Assembly: GCA_946480055.1 (NCBI GenBank)
Contig: CAMLID010000019.1
Span: forward strand, 1-55,715
From: an uncultured Lysobacter sp.
Lineage (GTDB): Bacteria; Pseudomonadota; Gammaproteobacteria; Xanthomonadales; Xanthomonadaceae
Length of the DNA stretch: 55,715 nt
Direction of reading: 5' to 3'
Position 1 is the first letter of the stretch; each line of letters begins with the position of its first letter. Below, one piece after another: positions 25,749 to 35,225 of this stretch. The position numbers and the translations under genes are program-made. Under the pieces are notes generated by a model, which was not told the origin of the DNA, ran no database searches, and saw nothing but the letters and a program-made list of their open reading frames with translations.

Positions 25749-26818
25749 TGCGATTCAAGACCCTGCGGCCGCGGCTGACGGCGCTCGCGCTGGCGACGCT
25801 GCTGTTCGCCGGCCCCTTGGCGGCGGCGCCGGCCGATCCCGGAGGCGAGTTGAACGCCTTGTACTGGCAGGGCCACAGCGCGCTCGGCGCGGGCGACTGG
25901 AAGCTCGCCCAGCAGCGATTCAGCGACCTCGAACGCCGGCTGCGCCAAAGCGAACCCACTGCGGTCGATGCCGCGATCTATTGGCAGGCCTACGCGCTCA
26001 AGCGCGCCGGGCGCGGCGACGAGGCGACGGTGCTGGTCAGGCGTTTGCGCGCCGAATACCCGCGCAGCCGCTGGAACCGCGACGCGGCGTTGTTGCTGCG
26101 CAGCGGCGAGGGCGGCACCGCGAGCGCCCGCGACGACTCGCTGGAATCCCTGCTGCGGCAGCCGCCGGCGCAGGCGATCCCGAAACTGGTGGCGATGCTC
26201 AATGGCGGCGGCGCGCCGCGGCTCAAGCAGCGCGCGCTGTTCCTGCTCAGCCAGATGGACGACGCCGGCGCCATGGCGCAGGTCGCGGTGGTCGCGCGCG
26301 GCAACGATCCGCTGCTGGCCGAGCGTGCGGTGCGCATGCTCGCGGTGGCCAACGCCGGCGACGAGCTGGGTAACGTCTATGCCGCGGTGTCCGACCGCAA
26401 ACGCAAGCTGCTGGTGCTCAAGGCCATGGGCGTGGCCGGCAGCTACGACACTCTGGCCGAGGTCGCGCGCCACGGCCCCGACCCGGCCCTGCGCCAGGGC
26501 GCGTTGCAGGCGCTGGGCGTGGCCGGGCAGAGCGAGGTGCTGGCGGAAGTCGCGCGCAGTTCGGTCGATGCGCCGACCCGGATCGAGGCGATCAAGGCCC
26601 TGGGCACGGCCAACGCCACCCGCGATCTGCTGGCCTTGTACCCGAACGTGCGTACCGCGCCCGCGCTGCGCGACGAAGTGCTTAAGAGCCTGTTGATCGC
26701 CTCCAACGAAGGCGTGGTGATCAACCTCTACCACAAGGCCACCAGCCCCGATGAGCAACGCGCGGTGCAGCGCGTGCTGCTCGATGCCGGTTACGACCCC
26801 AACGGCCCGCGCCGCTGA
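25745..26818 (+). CDS. Exported TPR/HEAT-repeat protein
   Basis: 357 aa. A signal peptide (about residues 10-28, TALALATLLFAGPLAAAP) is followed by a TPR-like stretch (about 35-110: ALYWQGHSALGAGDWKLAQQ, YWQAYALKRAGRGDEATVLV). HEAT-type alpha-repeats then run to about 345 ([58 protein letters not shown]). Such repeats mediate protein binding. It overlaps the putative anti-sigma gene by 4 bp and sits in the sigma operon, so a periplasmic sensing or scaffold role in that signalling module is plausible. No catalytic motif seen. Confidence 0.75.
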   Translation: MMRFKTLRPRLTALALATLLFAGPLAAAPADPGGELNALYWQGHSALGAGDWKLAQQRFSDLERRLRQSEPTAVDAAIYWQAYALKRAGRGDEATVLVRRLRAEYPRSRWNRDAALLLRSGEGGTASARDDSLESLLRQPPAQAIPKLVAMLNGGGAPRLKQRALFLLSQMDDAGAMAQVAVVARGNDPLLAERAVRMLAVANAGDELGNVYAAVSDRKRKLLVLKAMGVAGSYDTLAEVARHGPDPALRQGALQALGVAGQSEVLAEVARSSVDAPTRIEAIKALGTANATRDLLALYPNVRTAPALRDEVLKSLLIASNEGVVINLYHKATSPDEQRAVQRVLLDAGYDPNGPRR

Positions 26819-26844
26819 GCGCGCGCCGCACCATGGAGATCGCG

Positions 26845-27441
26845 ATGAAGCTTCACTACCCGATCCGCGCCGGCCTGTGCGTGGCGCTGGCCGCCGCCCT
26901 GCTGCTGCCGCTGCTGGCGCCGGCGAGCGCCGCATCCGACGACGGTACCGCACTGATCGCCGCGGTCAAGGCGCACCGCATCGACAGCCTGCGCAACCTG
27001 ATCGGCCGCGGCGCCGACATCGACGCGGTCGTGCCCGGCGACGGCACCGCGCTGATCCAGGCCGCACGCGAGCGCGATGCGGCGCTGGTCGATGAGTTGC
27101 TGCGACTGGGAGCGAACGTCGACCTCGCCGTGCCCGGCGACGGCAATCCGCTGATCGCGGCCGCGGCGCAACAAGACAATCTGGCGGTGCTGCGTCGTCT
27201 GGTCGAGGCCGGCGCCGATGTCGACGCGATCGTCGAAGACGACGAAACCCCGCTGATCAATGCCGCGCGCAGCGGCGACCTGGGCGCGGTGGCCTACCTG
27301 GTCGAGCGCGGCGCCGACGTCAACCTGGGCGTGTCGGTACGCCTGCACGCGGGCGGTGGGCCGGTGTGGCGTTCGCCCTTGAACCAGGCGCGTACGGACG
27401 CGTTGCGGCAGTACCTGGTCGAGCGCGGCGCGCGCCGCTGA
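26845..27441 (+). CDS. Exported ankyrin-repeat protein
   Basis: 198 aa from ATG 26845, chosen because GGAG at 26835-26838 sits six bases before it; the in-frame ATG 26833 lacks a ribosome-binding site. A signal peptide (MKLHYPIRAGLCVALAAALL to about ASA) precedes four ankyrin-like repeats of about 33 residues with the usual pattern: GTALIAAVKAHRIDSLRNLI, GTALIQAARERDAALVDELL, GNPLIAAAAQQDNLAVLRRL and ETPLINAARSGDLGAVAYLV. It is the last gene of the ECF operon, 26 bp after the HEAT gene. Its TGA abuts the stop codon of the convergent LysR gene exactly. Function unknown; protein-binding role expected. Confidence 0.8.
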   Translation: MKLHYPIRAGLCVALAAALLLPLLAPASAASDDGTALIAAVKAHRIDSLRNLIGRGADIDAVVPGDGTALIQAARERDAALVDELLRLGANVDLAVPGDGNPLIAAAAQQDNLAVLRRLVEAGADVDAIVEDDETPLINAARSGDLGAVAYLVERGADVNLGVSVRLHAGGGPVWRSPLNQARTDALRQYLVERGARR

Positions 27442-28356
27442 TCAAGCGACGCCTTCGCCGGCTTCCTGGGTTTCGCGCAGGCAGTCGGCGAGGAATTCGA
27501 CCGTCGCGCGCACGCCCGGCAGCAGACCGCGGCGGTGCGGCATCACCAGGGTGGTGGTCACGCGGCCGGCGTTCCAGTCGGGCAATACCCGCTGCAGTTC
27601 GCCGGCGCGCAGGGCTCGGGCGCAGAACGCCTCCGGCAGGCAGGCGATGCCGAGGCCGGCGCAGGCCGCATGCAGCAAGGCGACCGATTCGTTCGCGCTC
27701 ATGCGCGCGCGCGGCGTCGCCTGCGCGCGTTCGCCGTCGCGGTGTTGCAGCTTCCAGGTCGTGGCTGCGGCGCTGGTGAGCAGGCCGTCGTGCATGGACA
27801 ACTGCAACGGCGTGTCCGGCATGCCCTGTGCGGCGAGGTAGGCGGGCGCGGCGACCAGGACGACGGTTTCCACCGCCAGGGTCCGCTGCACCAGGTCGGA
27901 ATCCGGCAGCGGCGCGAAGTGGCTGCGCAGGGCGATGTCGTAACCCTCCTGGACGAGGTCGACGAAGCGGTCGGTCACGTCCAACTGCAGTTGCAGTTTC
28001 GGATGACGTTGCGCGAGTCGCGGCAGGTGCTCGGCCAGGTACAGCTGCGCGGTCGGCACCGAGGCGGTGATGCGTACGCTGCCGCTGGGTTCGGCGACGC
28101 GTTGGCGCACGCTGGCTTCGGCGGCCTCGGTCTCGATCAGGGCGGCACGTGCGTGTTGGTAGAAGTCGCGGCCGACCTCGGTCAGGGTGAAGCTGCGCGA
28201 GGTGCGGTGGATCAGCCGCGCCTGCAGGCCGGCTTCGAGCTCGGCCACGCGCTTGCTGACGGTGGATTTGGGCACTCCCAAGCGACGCCCGGCGGCCGCG
28301 AAGCCGCCTTCCTCGACCGCGGCGGCGAACAGGACCAGGTCATTGAGGTTCAGCAT
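27442..28356 (-). CDS. LysR-family transcriptional regulator
   Basis: 304 aa. The N-terminal HTH is at residues about 3-62 (NDLVLFAAAVEEGGFAAAGR, RLGVPKSTVSKRVAELEAGL), and a LysR substrate-binding domain covers the rest (SGSVRITASVPTAQLYLAEH, YDIALRSHF, GLGIACLPEAFCARAL). It is divergent from a glutathione-S-transferase-like gene with a 115-bp intergenic region full of GTCYAC repeats, so it most likely regulates that gene and itself. The effector is unknown. Confidence 0.9.
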   Translation of the reverse strand: MLNLNDLVLFAAAVEEGGFAAAGRRLGVPKSTVSKRVAELEAGLQARLIHRTSRSFTLTEVGRDFYQHARAALIETEAAEASVRQRVAEPSGSVRITASVPTAQLYLAEHLPRLAQRHPKLQLQLDVTDRFVDLVQEGYDIALRSHFAPLPDSDLVQRTLAVETVVLVAAPAYLAAQGMPDTPLQLSMHDGLLTSAAATTWKLQHRDGERAQATPRARMSANESVALLHAACAGLGIACLPEAFCARALRAGELQRVLPDWNAGRVTTTLVMPHRRGLLPGVRATVEFLADCLRETQEAGEGVA

Positions 28357-28361
28357 GCAAA

Positions 28362-28417
28362 GTCCACATATGTAGACGATGGGTCCACGGATTGCAGTCT
28401 ACACAGCATAAGTCCAC
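28362..28417. promoter_or_regulatory. Putative LysR operator array between the LysR and GST genes
   Basis: GTCCACATATGTAGAC (28362-28377) is a near-perfect palindrome. It is followed by GTCCAC (28383), GTCTAC (28397) and GTCCAC (28412), giving four GTCYAC units plus one inverted partner in 56 bp. Position between divergent lysR and target genes is the classic arrangement for LysR autoregulation. Confidence 0.6.
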
Positions 28418-28471
28418 GTCAATAGGCTTTCTCCAGGGCCGAACCGGTCCCCATCCCACCTGGAGAACCTC

Positions 28472-29185
28472 ATGAATCCGCTACCCGTCCTCTATTACGG
28501 CGTGCCCTCGGGCTGCTCGTTCGGCTCCATCGTCGCCCTGGAATGGCTGGGCCAGCCCTATGCCTTGAGCCGGATCGAAATGCCGGAGATGGTGACCAGC
28601 GACGCGTTCCGCCGCATCAACCCGGTCGCCGAGACCCCGGCGCTGATGGACGCGCAGGGCCATACGCTCAGCGAGAGCATGGCGATCCTCAATCACATCG
28701 CCGCGCGCGGCATCGATCGCGGCCTGGGTTACCTGCAAGGTAGTCGCGATTTCGACCGCCTCAACCGCATGCTGGCCTTCCTCAACACGACCTTCTTCAA
28801 TGCCTTCGCATCGCTGTGGTACGTGCTCGAACACGAGGTGCCCGCCGCGGAAAAGGAAGCGCTGACGAAGTACGGCCGGGCCAAGGTCGAGAAAGCCCAT
28901 GCCGAGCTCGATGCGATGATCGGCGACGGCCCCTGGCTGCTGGGCGAGCAGCGCACGGTGGCCGACGCCTATCTTATCGGCATCGCGCGCTGGACCCAGT
29001 ACCACGACGTCGTCGACCGTCGCGACTACCCCAAGCTGCAGCGTCTGTACGACGCGCTGGAGGCCGACCCGGCGGTGGTGTTCGCGCATGCGATCGAGCA
29101 GCAGGCGGCGGCGATCAGCGCCGGCGGCTTCCGCGGCGAGATCGCCCTGGCCGACACGCTGCCGCGCTTGGCCCGCGCGGCCTGA
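28472..29185 (+). CDS. Glutathione S-transferase family protein
   Basis: 237 aa. The thioredoxin-like N-terminal domain (about 5-85) contains YYGVPSGCSFGSIVALEWLG, INPVAETPALMD and LSESMAILNHIA, a glutathione-site-like SES motif. The alpha-helical C-terminal domain follows (GDGPWLLGEQRTVADAYLIG). It is divergent from a LysR regulator and probably controlled by it. Substrate unknown; detoxification of electrophiles is the usual role in this superfamily. Confidence 0.87.
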   Translation: MNPLPVLYYGVPSGCSFGSIVALEWLGQPYALSRIEMPEMVTSDAFRRINPVAETPALMDAQGHTLSESMAILNHIAARGIDRGLGYLQGSRDFDRLNRMLAFLNTTFFNAFASLWYVLEHEVPAAEKEALTKYGRAKVEKAHAELDAMIGDGPWLLGEQRTVADAYLIGIARWTQYHDVVDRRDYPKLQRLYDALEADPAVVFAHAIEQQAAAISAGGFRGEIALADTLPRLARAA

Positions 29186-29341
29186 TGCGCGGGGCGTCGT
29201 CGACTGCGGCCGGCGACGCTTCGCGATGTCATGCGTTTTTCGATGCGCAGCAGATGACATTCGTCAATTCCGCGTCTGCAGGCGCGGTGCCAAGGTACGC
29301 ATCAAGTCGCGCCTTGGCCGGCGTGCGCAACGGAGGACCGC

Positions 29342-30394
29342 ATGAACTCGAACAGACGCGCATTGGTGTTGGGCGCCAGCGGCGGCATCGGCGGCGAAGT
29401 CGCGGTGCGGCTGGTCCAGCGCGGCTGGGAAGTGCATGCGCTGCAGCACCGCACGCGCATGGCCGGGCGTCGCGGCAATGGCATCTACTGGTGGCGCGGC
29501 GACGCCATGAACCGCGACGACGTGATGCAGGCGGCCAAGGGCGCGGCGCTGATCGTGCACGCGGTCAATCCGTCGATCTACCAGGACGGCGACGCGCAGT
29601 CGTTGCCGATGCTGCAGCACAGCCTGGACGCCGCGGTCGCCGGCGGAGCGCGTCTGTTGCTGCCGGGTGCGGCCTGCAACTACGGTCCCTCGGCGACGGT
29701 CGCCGAGGATGCGGCGCAGCGGCCGCTCACCCGCCGCGGCATGCTCCGGGTCGAGATGGAGCGACGCCTGCGCGATGCGGTCGCGCGCGGCGCGCGCGCG
29801 CTGATCGTGCGCAGCGGCGATCACTTCGGGCCTTACGCGGGCAACAACTGGTTCTCGCAGGCCATGGTCGAGCCCGGACGTGCGCCGGCGAGCCTGCGCT
29901 ACCCCGGCCGCGCCGGCATCGGCCACCAGTGGTGCTATCTGCCCGACCTGGCCGAGACCATGCTGCGCCTGCTCGACGACGACGAACGCCTCGGAGCGTT
30001 CGAGAGTTTCCACGTCGGTGGGCACTGGGACGCCGACGGCACTGCCATGACCGCCGCGATCGCGCGCGCGGCCGGGCGTCCGGACCTGCGCGTCAAACGA
30101 TTCCCATGGTCGTTGCTGCGCATGAGTTCGCCGCTGCTGCCGATGTTCCGTGAGATCGCCGAACTGCGCCGGCTGTGGCAGGAGCCGGTACGTCTGGACA
30201 ATCGCCGTCTGCTCGATTTCCTCGGCGAGGAGCCGCGCACCGATCTGGATACCGCGGTGCGCGAGACCCTGATCGGAATGGGATGCCTGGAGCCGGCCGT
30301 GCAGACGCGCGCTCGCGTCGCCGTGCCCGTGCCGATGGCGACGCCGGTTCGTCCGCCGTCGGAACTGCCGCTGGAGTTGCCGATCGCGGCGTGA
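29342..30394 (+). CDS. NAD(P)-binding epimerase/dehydratase-like protein
   Basis: 350 aa. The N-terminal Rossmann motif GASGGIGGEVAVRL (residues about 10-23) and sugar-nucleotide-epimerase-like body (LIVHAVNPSIYQD, ALIVRSGDHFGPYAGNNWF, GHQWCYLPDLAETMLRLL) place it in the extended or atypical SDR superfamily. The usual YxxxK catalytic pair is not obvious, so it may be an NmrA/atypical type or bind cofactor without epimerising. GGAGG just upstream of ATG 29342 supports the start. The C-terminal about 30 residues are Pro/Val-rich and low-complexity. It stands alone between the GST and ABC genes. Confidence 0.7.
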   Translation: MNSNRRALVLGASGGIGGEVAVRLVQRGWEVHALQHRTRMAGRRGNGIYWWRGDAMNRDDVMQAAKGAALIVHAVNPSIYQDGDAQSLPMLQHSLDAAVAGGARLLLPGAACNYGPSATVAEDAAQRPLTRRGMLRVEMERRLRDAVARGARALIVRSGDHFGPYAGNNWFSQAMVEPGRAPASLRYPGRAGIGHQWCYLPDLAETMLRLLDDDERLGAFESFHVGGHWDADGTAMTAAIARAAGRPDLRVKRFPWSLLRMSSPLLPMFREIAELRRLWQEPVRLDNRRLLDFLGEEPRTDLDTAVRETLIGMGCLEPAVQTRARVAVPVPMATPVRPPSELPLELPIAA

Positions 30395-30536
30395 TCATGC
30401 GGCGTGATCGGCATGGGATCGCATCGTTCCATCCGGCGCAGACCGGATGCCACGCCGGTCGGTTAAAGTGGCCACGCGCGGCGCCAGCCGCCGTGTTGCG
30501 CGTTCCGCTCGGGCGCGCGATCTTGATGGAGTTGCC

Positions 30537-31510
<974 letters not shown>

Positions 31511-31514
<4 letters not shown>

Positions 31515-32272
31515 ACGTGCATGCGATCCGCGCCATCTATTACTTCGAGATGCACCGTACCTGGCGCACGCTGATGCAGAGCATCGCCTCGCCGGTACTG
31601 TCCACCTCGCTGTACTTCATCGTGTTCGGCTCCGCCATCGGCTCGCGCATGGTCGCGATCGACGGCATCAGCTACGGCGCCTACATCGTGCCGGGCCTGA
31701 TCATGCTGGCGCTGCTGACCGAGAGCATCTCCAACGCGTCCTTCGGCATCTACATGCCCAAGTTCACCGGCACGATCTTCGAGATCCTGTCGGCGCCGAT
31801 TTCCTTCGTCGAGGTGGTGCTGGGCTATGTCGGCGCGGCTGCGACCAAGTCGGTGGTTCTGGGCCTGATCATGCTGGCGACGGCGCGGCTGTTCGTGCCG
31901 TTCGAGATCGCGCATCCGTTCTGGATGCTCGGTTTCCTGGTGCTGACCGCGGTCAGCTTCAGCCTGTTCGGCTTCATCATCGGGGTCTGGGCCGACGGAT
32001 TCGAGAAACTGCAGGTGGTGCCGATGATGGTGGTCACGCCGCTGGCCTTCCTGGGCGGCAGCTTCTATTCGATCAACATGCTGCCGCCGCTGTGGCAGAA
32101 GATCTCGCTGTTCAACCCGGTGGTCTACCTGGTCAGCGGCTTCCGCTGGAGCTTCTACGGCGTGTCCGACGTCAGCATCGCGGTCAGCGTCTCCATGACG
32201 GCGGCTTTCCTGGTGCTGTGCCTGGGTGCGATCTGGTTCATCTTCCGCACCGGCTACAAGCTCAAGACCTGA
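31511..32272 (+). CDS. yadH: ABC-2 type transporter permease, YadH-like
   Basis: 253-aa integral membrane protein with about six spans, of the ABC-2 exporter family. YadH-like wording includes [57 protein letters not shown] and [18 protein letters not shown]. coli YadH is 256 aa. It is translationally coupled to the ATPase gene. Its stop lies 6 bp from the convergent DUF4031 gene. Confidence 0.88.
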
Positions 32273-32278
32273 AAGAGT

Positions 32279-32563
32279 TCAAAGCCGCTCGCCACGACCT
32301 TGGGCTTTGGCGTTGGCGATCACCGCATGCACTAGTTCGCGATCGCGGTGGCGCGAGATCGCGACCGCGCCCAACGCGATCGCGCGCTCGCGCAGGGCCA
32401 CGTTGACATCGTAGTGGGCGCCGCTTGCCTTGTTCTGGAACGCGCGCCGCGGGATGCCCAGCCGCTGTGCGAACGCGTGCAGCTCGTCCAGGGTGTCGGC
32501 CATCAGGTGGGCCCAGCGTTCGCCGCGCCAGGGCCAGACGGCGTCGTCGACGTAGACGGTCAT
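32279..32563 (-). CDS. DUF4031 domain protein
   Basis: 94-aa small cytoplasmic protein beginning MTVYVDDAVWPWRGERWAHL and containing LHAFAQRLGIPRRAFQ and HYDVNVALRERAIALGA, the DUF4031 pattern. The start at 32563 is chosen as the family N-terminus; the much longer frame to 33169 overlaps the VOC gene on the other strand and is not coding. No biochemical function is established for the family. Confidence 0.82.
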   Translation of the reverse strand: MTVYVDDAVWPWRGERWAHLMADTLDELHAFAQRLGIPRRAFQNKASGAHYDVNVALRERAIALGAVAISRHRDRELVHAVIANAKAQGRGERL

Positions 32564-32740
32564 GGGGAATCCGATGGGGTGGGGGCGACTGCTTCCGACT
32601 ATGCGCGCGAGCGCCCTCGTTCGGCCAGTTCGACGCGGTTCAGGCCGGCGGCCTTGGCCGATCATGGCGGCAAGACATGGTTCACCGAACGCGCCGCAGC
32701 ATCGCTCTAGAATGATCGCAGTCTGATTACGGTCGTCGCC

Positions 32741-33136
32741 ATGCAGATTTCCGCTCTTCATCACGTCGCACTGATCTGCTCCGACTACCCGCGCTCGAAA
32801 CATTTCTACACCCAGGTGCTGGGCCTGCGCGTGATCGCCGAGGCTTACCGCGAGGCGCGCGACTCCTACAAGCTCGACCTGGCCCTGCCCGACGGCAGCC
32901 AGCTCGAACTGTTCTCGTTTCCCGATCCACCGCCGCGGCCCTCGTACCCCGAGGCCTGCGGGCTGCGCCACCTGGCCTTCGAAGTCGCCGATGTTGACGC
33001 CGCGGCGGTCGCGCTGCGCGGCCATGGCGTGGAGGTCGAACCGATGCGCGTGGACGAATACACCGGGCGCCGCTACACCTTCTTCGCCGATCCGGACGGG
33101 CTGCCGCTGGAGCTGTACGAACGCGCGCCGGACTGA
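32741..33136 (+). CDS. VOC-family (glyoxalase-like) metalloprotein, YaeR/GloA2-like
   Basis: 131 aa, one VOC module of two beta-alpha-beta-beta-beta units. Likely metal ligands are His8 in ALHHVALIC, Glu in SQLELFSF, His in LRHLAFEV and Glu in LPLELYE. Size and motifs match E. coli YaeR (GloA2). Substrate unproven; glyoxalase-type or dioxygenase-like chemistry is possible. Confidence 0.82.
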   Translation: MQISALHHVALICSDYPRSKHFYTQVLGLRVIAEAYREARDSYKLDLALPDGSQLELFSFPDPPPRPSYPEACGLRHLAFEVADVDAAAVALRGHGVEVEPMRVDEYTGRRYTFFADPDGLPLELYERAPD

Positions 33137-33149
33137 AGCCGTGGCGTGC

Positions 33150-34067
33150 TCAGTCGCGCGCGATCGCATGGCCTTCCGCCGCCCAGGCCGCGAAACCGCC
33201 GGCGAGCGGGCGCACGCGCTTGTAGCCGCGGCGCTTGAGTTCCTGCGCCAGCACCGCGGCCGAGGCTTCGTCGGGACAGTCGCAGTAGACGATCACTTCC
33301 TCGGCCGGCACCAGCGGCGCGTCGGACAGGGTCGCGACCAGGATCGCACCGGGAATCCAGCCCGACTCGGCGCGCGCTTCGGCGCGACGGATGTCGAGGA
33401 TGGTCGGGCCGCTGCCGTCCTCGATCATGCGGTAGAGCTCGCCGACGCTGATCCGCGCCATCCGCAACTGGCGCAGGAACCACTGCCGGCGCAGCCATTT
33501 GTAGGCGACGAAGACCGCGATCAGCGCCAGCAGCGCCGGCAGCGCGTAGTGTCCCAGCGATTCCAGTCGCTCCAGCACTTCGTTGACCGCCTTGTGGAAC
33601 ACCGCGCCCACCGCCACTGCGACCGAGGCCCACAGCAGCGCGCCGAGCGCGTCGAACAGCAGGAAGCGGCGTGTGCTGGTGCCGGTGTCGCCGGCCAGGG
33701 TGGTCGCGACCGCGGCGAAGCCGGGCACGAACTTGGCCACGATCAGCGACGGCGCACCCCAGCGCGCGTATACGCCGCGGGTCATCAGGACGCAGGAGTC
33801 CGGCGACAGCGACAGACGGCACATCAGCCGCAGCAAGGCGTTGCCGAAACGGCGGCCGCCGATGAACCACAGCCAGTCGGCGACCACAGCCGCCAGCGAG
33901 GCGACCAGCACGATCGCGAGCAGGCTCTCGCCGCGGTCGACCGCGACCGCGGCGGTGACGATGATCGGTGGATACGCCGGCACCGGCACGCCGCCCTGAT
34001 CGAGCAGCACGGCGACGAAGACCACGAGCAGGCCGTAGCTTTCGATCAGGTGCAGCAACAGCTCCAT
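33150..34067 (-). CDS. DedA/VTT-domain membrane protein fused to a rhodanese domain
   Basis: 305 aa. The N-terminal DedA (VTT) part, about 1-195, has several spans and the family stretches GGVPVPAYPPIIVTAA, FGNALLRL, FVPGFAAVATTLAG and LGALLWASVAVAVG. A C-terminal cytoplasmic rhodanese domain, about 205-300, contains PTILDIRRA, the presumed active-site Cys262 in VIVYCDCPDEAS, and LAGGFAAW. DedA proteins act in lipid flipping and envelope homeostasis; rhodaneses transfer sulfane sulfur or bind sulfide/persulfide. ATG 34067 is taken as the start because MELLLHLIESYG begins the family; the upstream frame is Arg-rich non-coding sequence. Confidence 0.87.
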   Translation of the reverse strand: MELLLHLIESYGLLVVFVAVLLDQGGVPVPAYPPIIVTAAVAVDRGESLLAIVLVASLAAVVADWLWFIGGRRFGNALLRLMCRLSLSPDSCVLMTRGVYARWGAPSLIVAKFVPGFAAVATTLAGDTGTSTRRFLLFDALGALLWASVAVAVGAVFHKAVNEVLERLESLGHYALPALLALIAVFVAYKWLRRQWFLRQLRMARISVGELYRMIEDGSGPTILDIRRAEARAESGWIPGAILVATLSDAPLVPAEEVIVYCDCPDEASAAVLAQELKRRGYKRVRPLAGGFAAWAAEGHAIARD

Positions 34068-34378
34068 CGTCGGATCCCGGGCAGTGCGCCGCGCGGTCGC
34101 GGGCCAGACCGGCAGTCTCGGCGCTGCCCCGGCGCTGCGCAATCGGCGCCGGAAAGAAGCACTGTTGCGCAGCTGGCGCCTTGGCGCCGGCTGCACGGAC
34201 GACGGTATCGCCGCCATTCGTTGTGAGCCACCGCACACGCGGGCCACGCCCCGGCCGGTCCGCACCGGCCCCGTCTACGCCTGACCCTCACATGCGCGGT
34301 CGCAATATCGTCCATGAGGTCGGGGTCGGCGTGCACGGGCGCGCGATCGCGGCCTCGCGGCGCGGCCGGAGGAACGAC

Positions 34379-35185
34379 GTGCAATTGCAAGGCAGTCAGC
34401 TGACGCTGTTGATCACTCTGTACGCCAAGGCCTTGGACAACCGAGCGGCGAAGCCTTTGCTGCACGACGAATTGGCCGACGAGATCGTGCGCCGGATCGA
34501 CTACGACTTCAGTCGTTTCCACCTCAACGCCGGTCAGATCAGCGGCCTGGCGCTGCGCGCGAAGGTGCTGGACGACTGGGCGCGCGAATGGCTGGCTCAG
34601 CATCCCGACACCATCGTGCTGCACCTGGGCTGCGGCCTGGACACGCGCGTGTTCCGGATCAATCCGCGTTCGGACCTGGACTGGATCGACATCGACTACC
34701 CCGACGTGATCCAACTGCGCCGTGAGCTTCTGCCCGAGCGCTATGGCAGCTACCGCATGCTGGCGATGGACGTGTCCGATCCGGATTGGCTGGCGCCGAT
34801 CGCGGGCGGACGCCCGGCGCTGGTCATCAGCGAGGGCCTGTTCCCCTACCTGAGCGAAGCCGCCGCGCGCGCGCTGGTGCAGCGCGTGATCGATCGTTTT
34901 CCGCGCGGGCAGTGGTTGTGCGACATCTACAGCCGGCTCGCGTTACGGCTGCTGCAGCGCTCCTGGGTCGCGCGCAGCACTGGCGCGCGCTTCGGCGACT
35001 GGGGCTTCGACGATCCGCGCGAGATGGAGGAGTGGCATCCGCGGCTGGCCTTCGTCGACGAGCCGCGTTTGTACGAGCGCGCCGAACTGGCGGAGCTCCC
35101 TGCGGGCCAGCGTTGGCTGTACCGCGTCTACGACCGCTGGGCCTGGCTGCGCCGGCTGGGGCGGCTGGCGCGCTATCGCTTTTGA
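34379..35185 (+). CDS. Class I SAM-dependent methyltransferase, leucine carboxyl methyltransferase (LCMT) family
   Basis: 268 aa from the GTG at 34379, chosen because GGAGGA at 34368-34373 is an excellent ribosome-binding site; an in-frame ATG at 34292 would add 29 residues without one. SAM-binding motif I is HLGCGLDTRVFR (about residues 82-93), followed by DWIDIDYPDVIQLRREL and the post-motif LVISEGLFPYLSEAA, all typical of the LCMT/PPM family, whose bacterial members often act on secondary metabolites. Substrate unknown; it sits apart from any biosynthetic cluster here. Confidence 0.8.
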   Translation: MQLQGSQLTLLITLYAKALDNRAAKPLLHDELADEIVRRIDYDFSRFHLNAGQISGLALRAKVLDDWAREWLAQHPDTIVLHLGCGLDTRVFRINPRSDLDWIDIDYPDVIQLRRELLPERYGSYRMLAMDVSDPDWLAPIAGGRPALVISEGLFPYLSEAAARALVQRVIDRFPRGQWLCDIYSRLALRLLQRSWVARSTGARFGDWGFDDPREMEEWHPRLAFVDEPRLYERAELAELPAGQRWLYRVYDRWAWLRRLGRLARYRF

Positions 35186-35225
35186 CGGAATCGGTTCAGA
35201 CAGCGTCGGTTCTGACGGATGCGGT

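Noticed and set aside
30384..30412. Direct repeat GCGGCGTGATC x2 after the epimerase-like gene
   Set aside because: Short, GC-rich and isolated; no hairpin or context to call it an attachment site or operator.
33968..34378. N-terminal extension of the methyltransferase frame
   Set aside because: Upstream residues are Arg/Pro/Ala-rich with no family similarity, and a strong GGAGGA site precedes the GTG at 34379.
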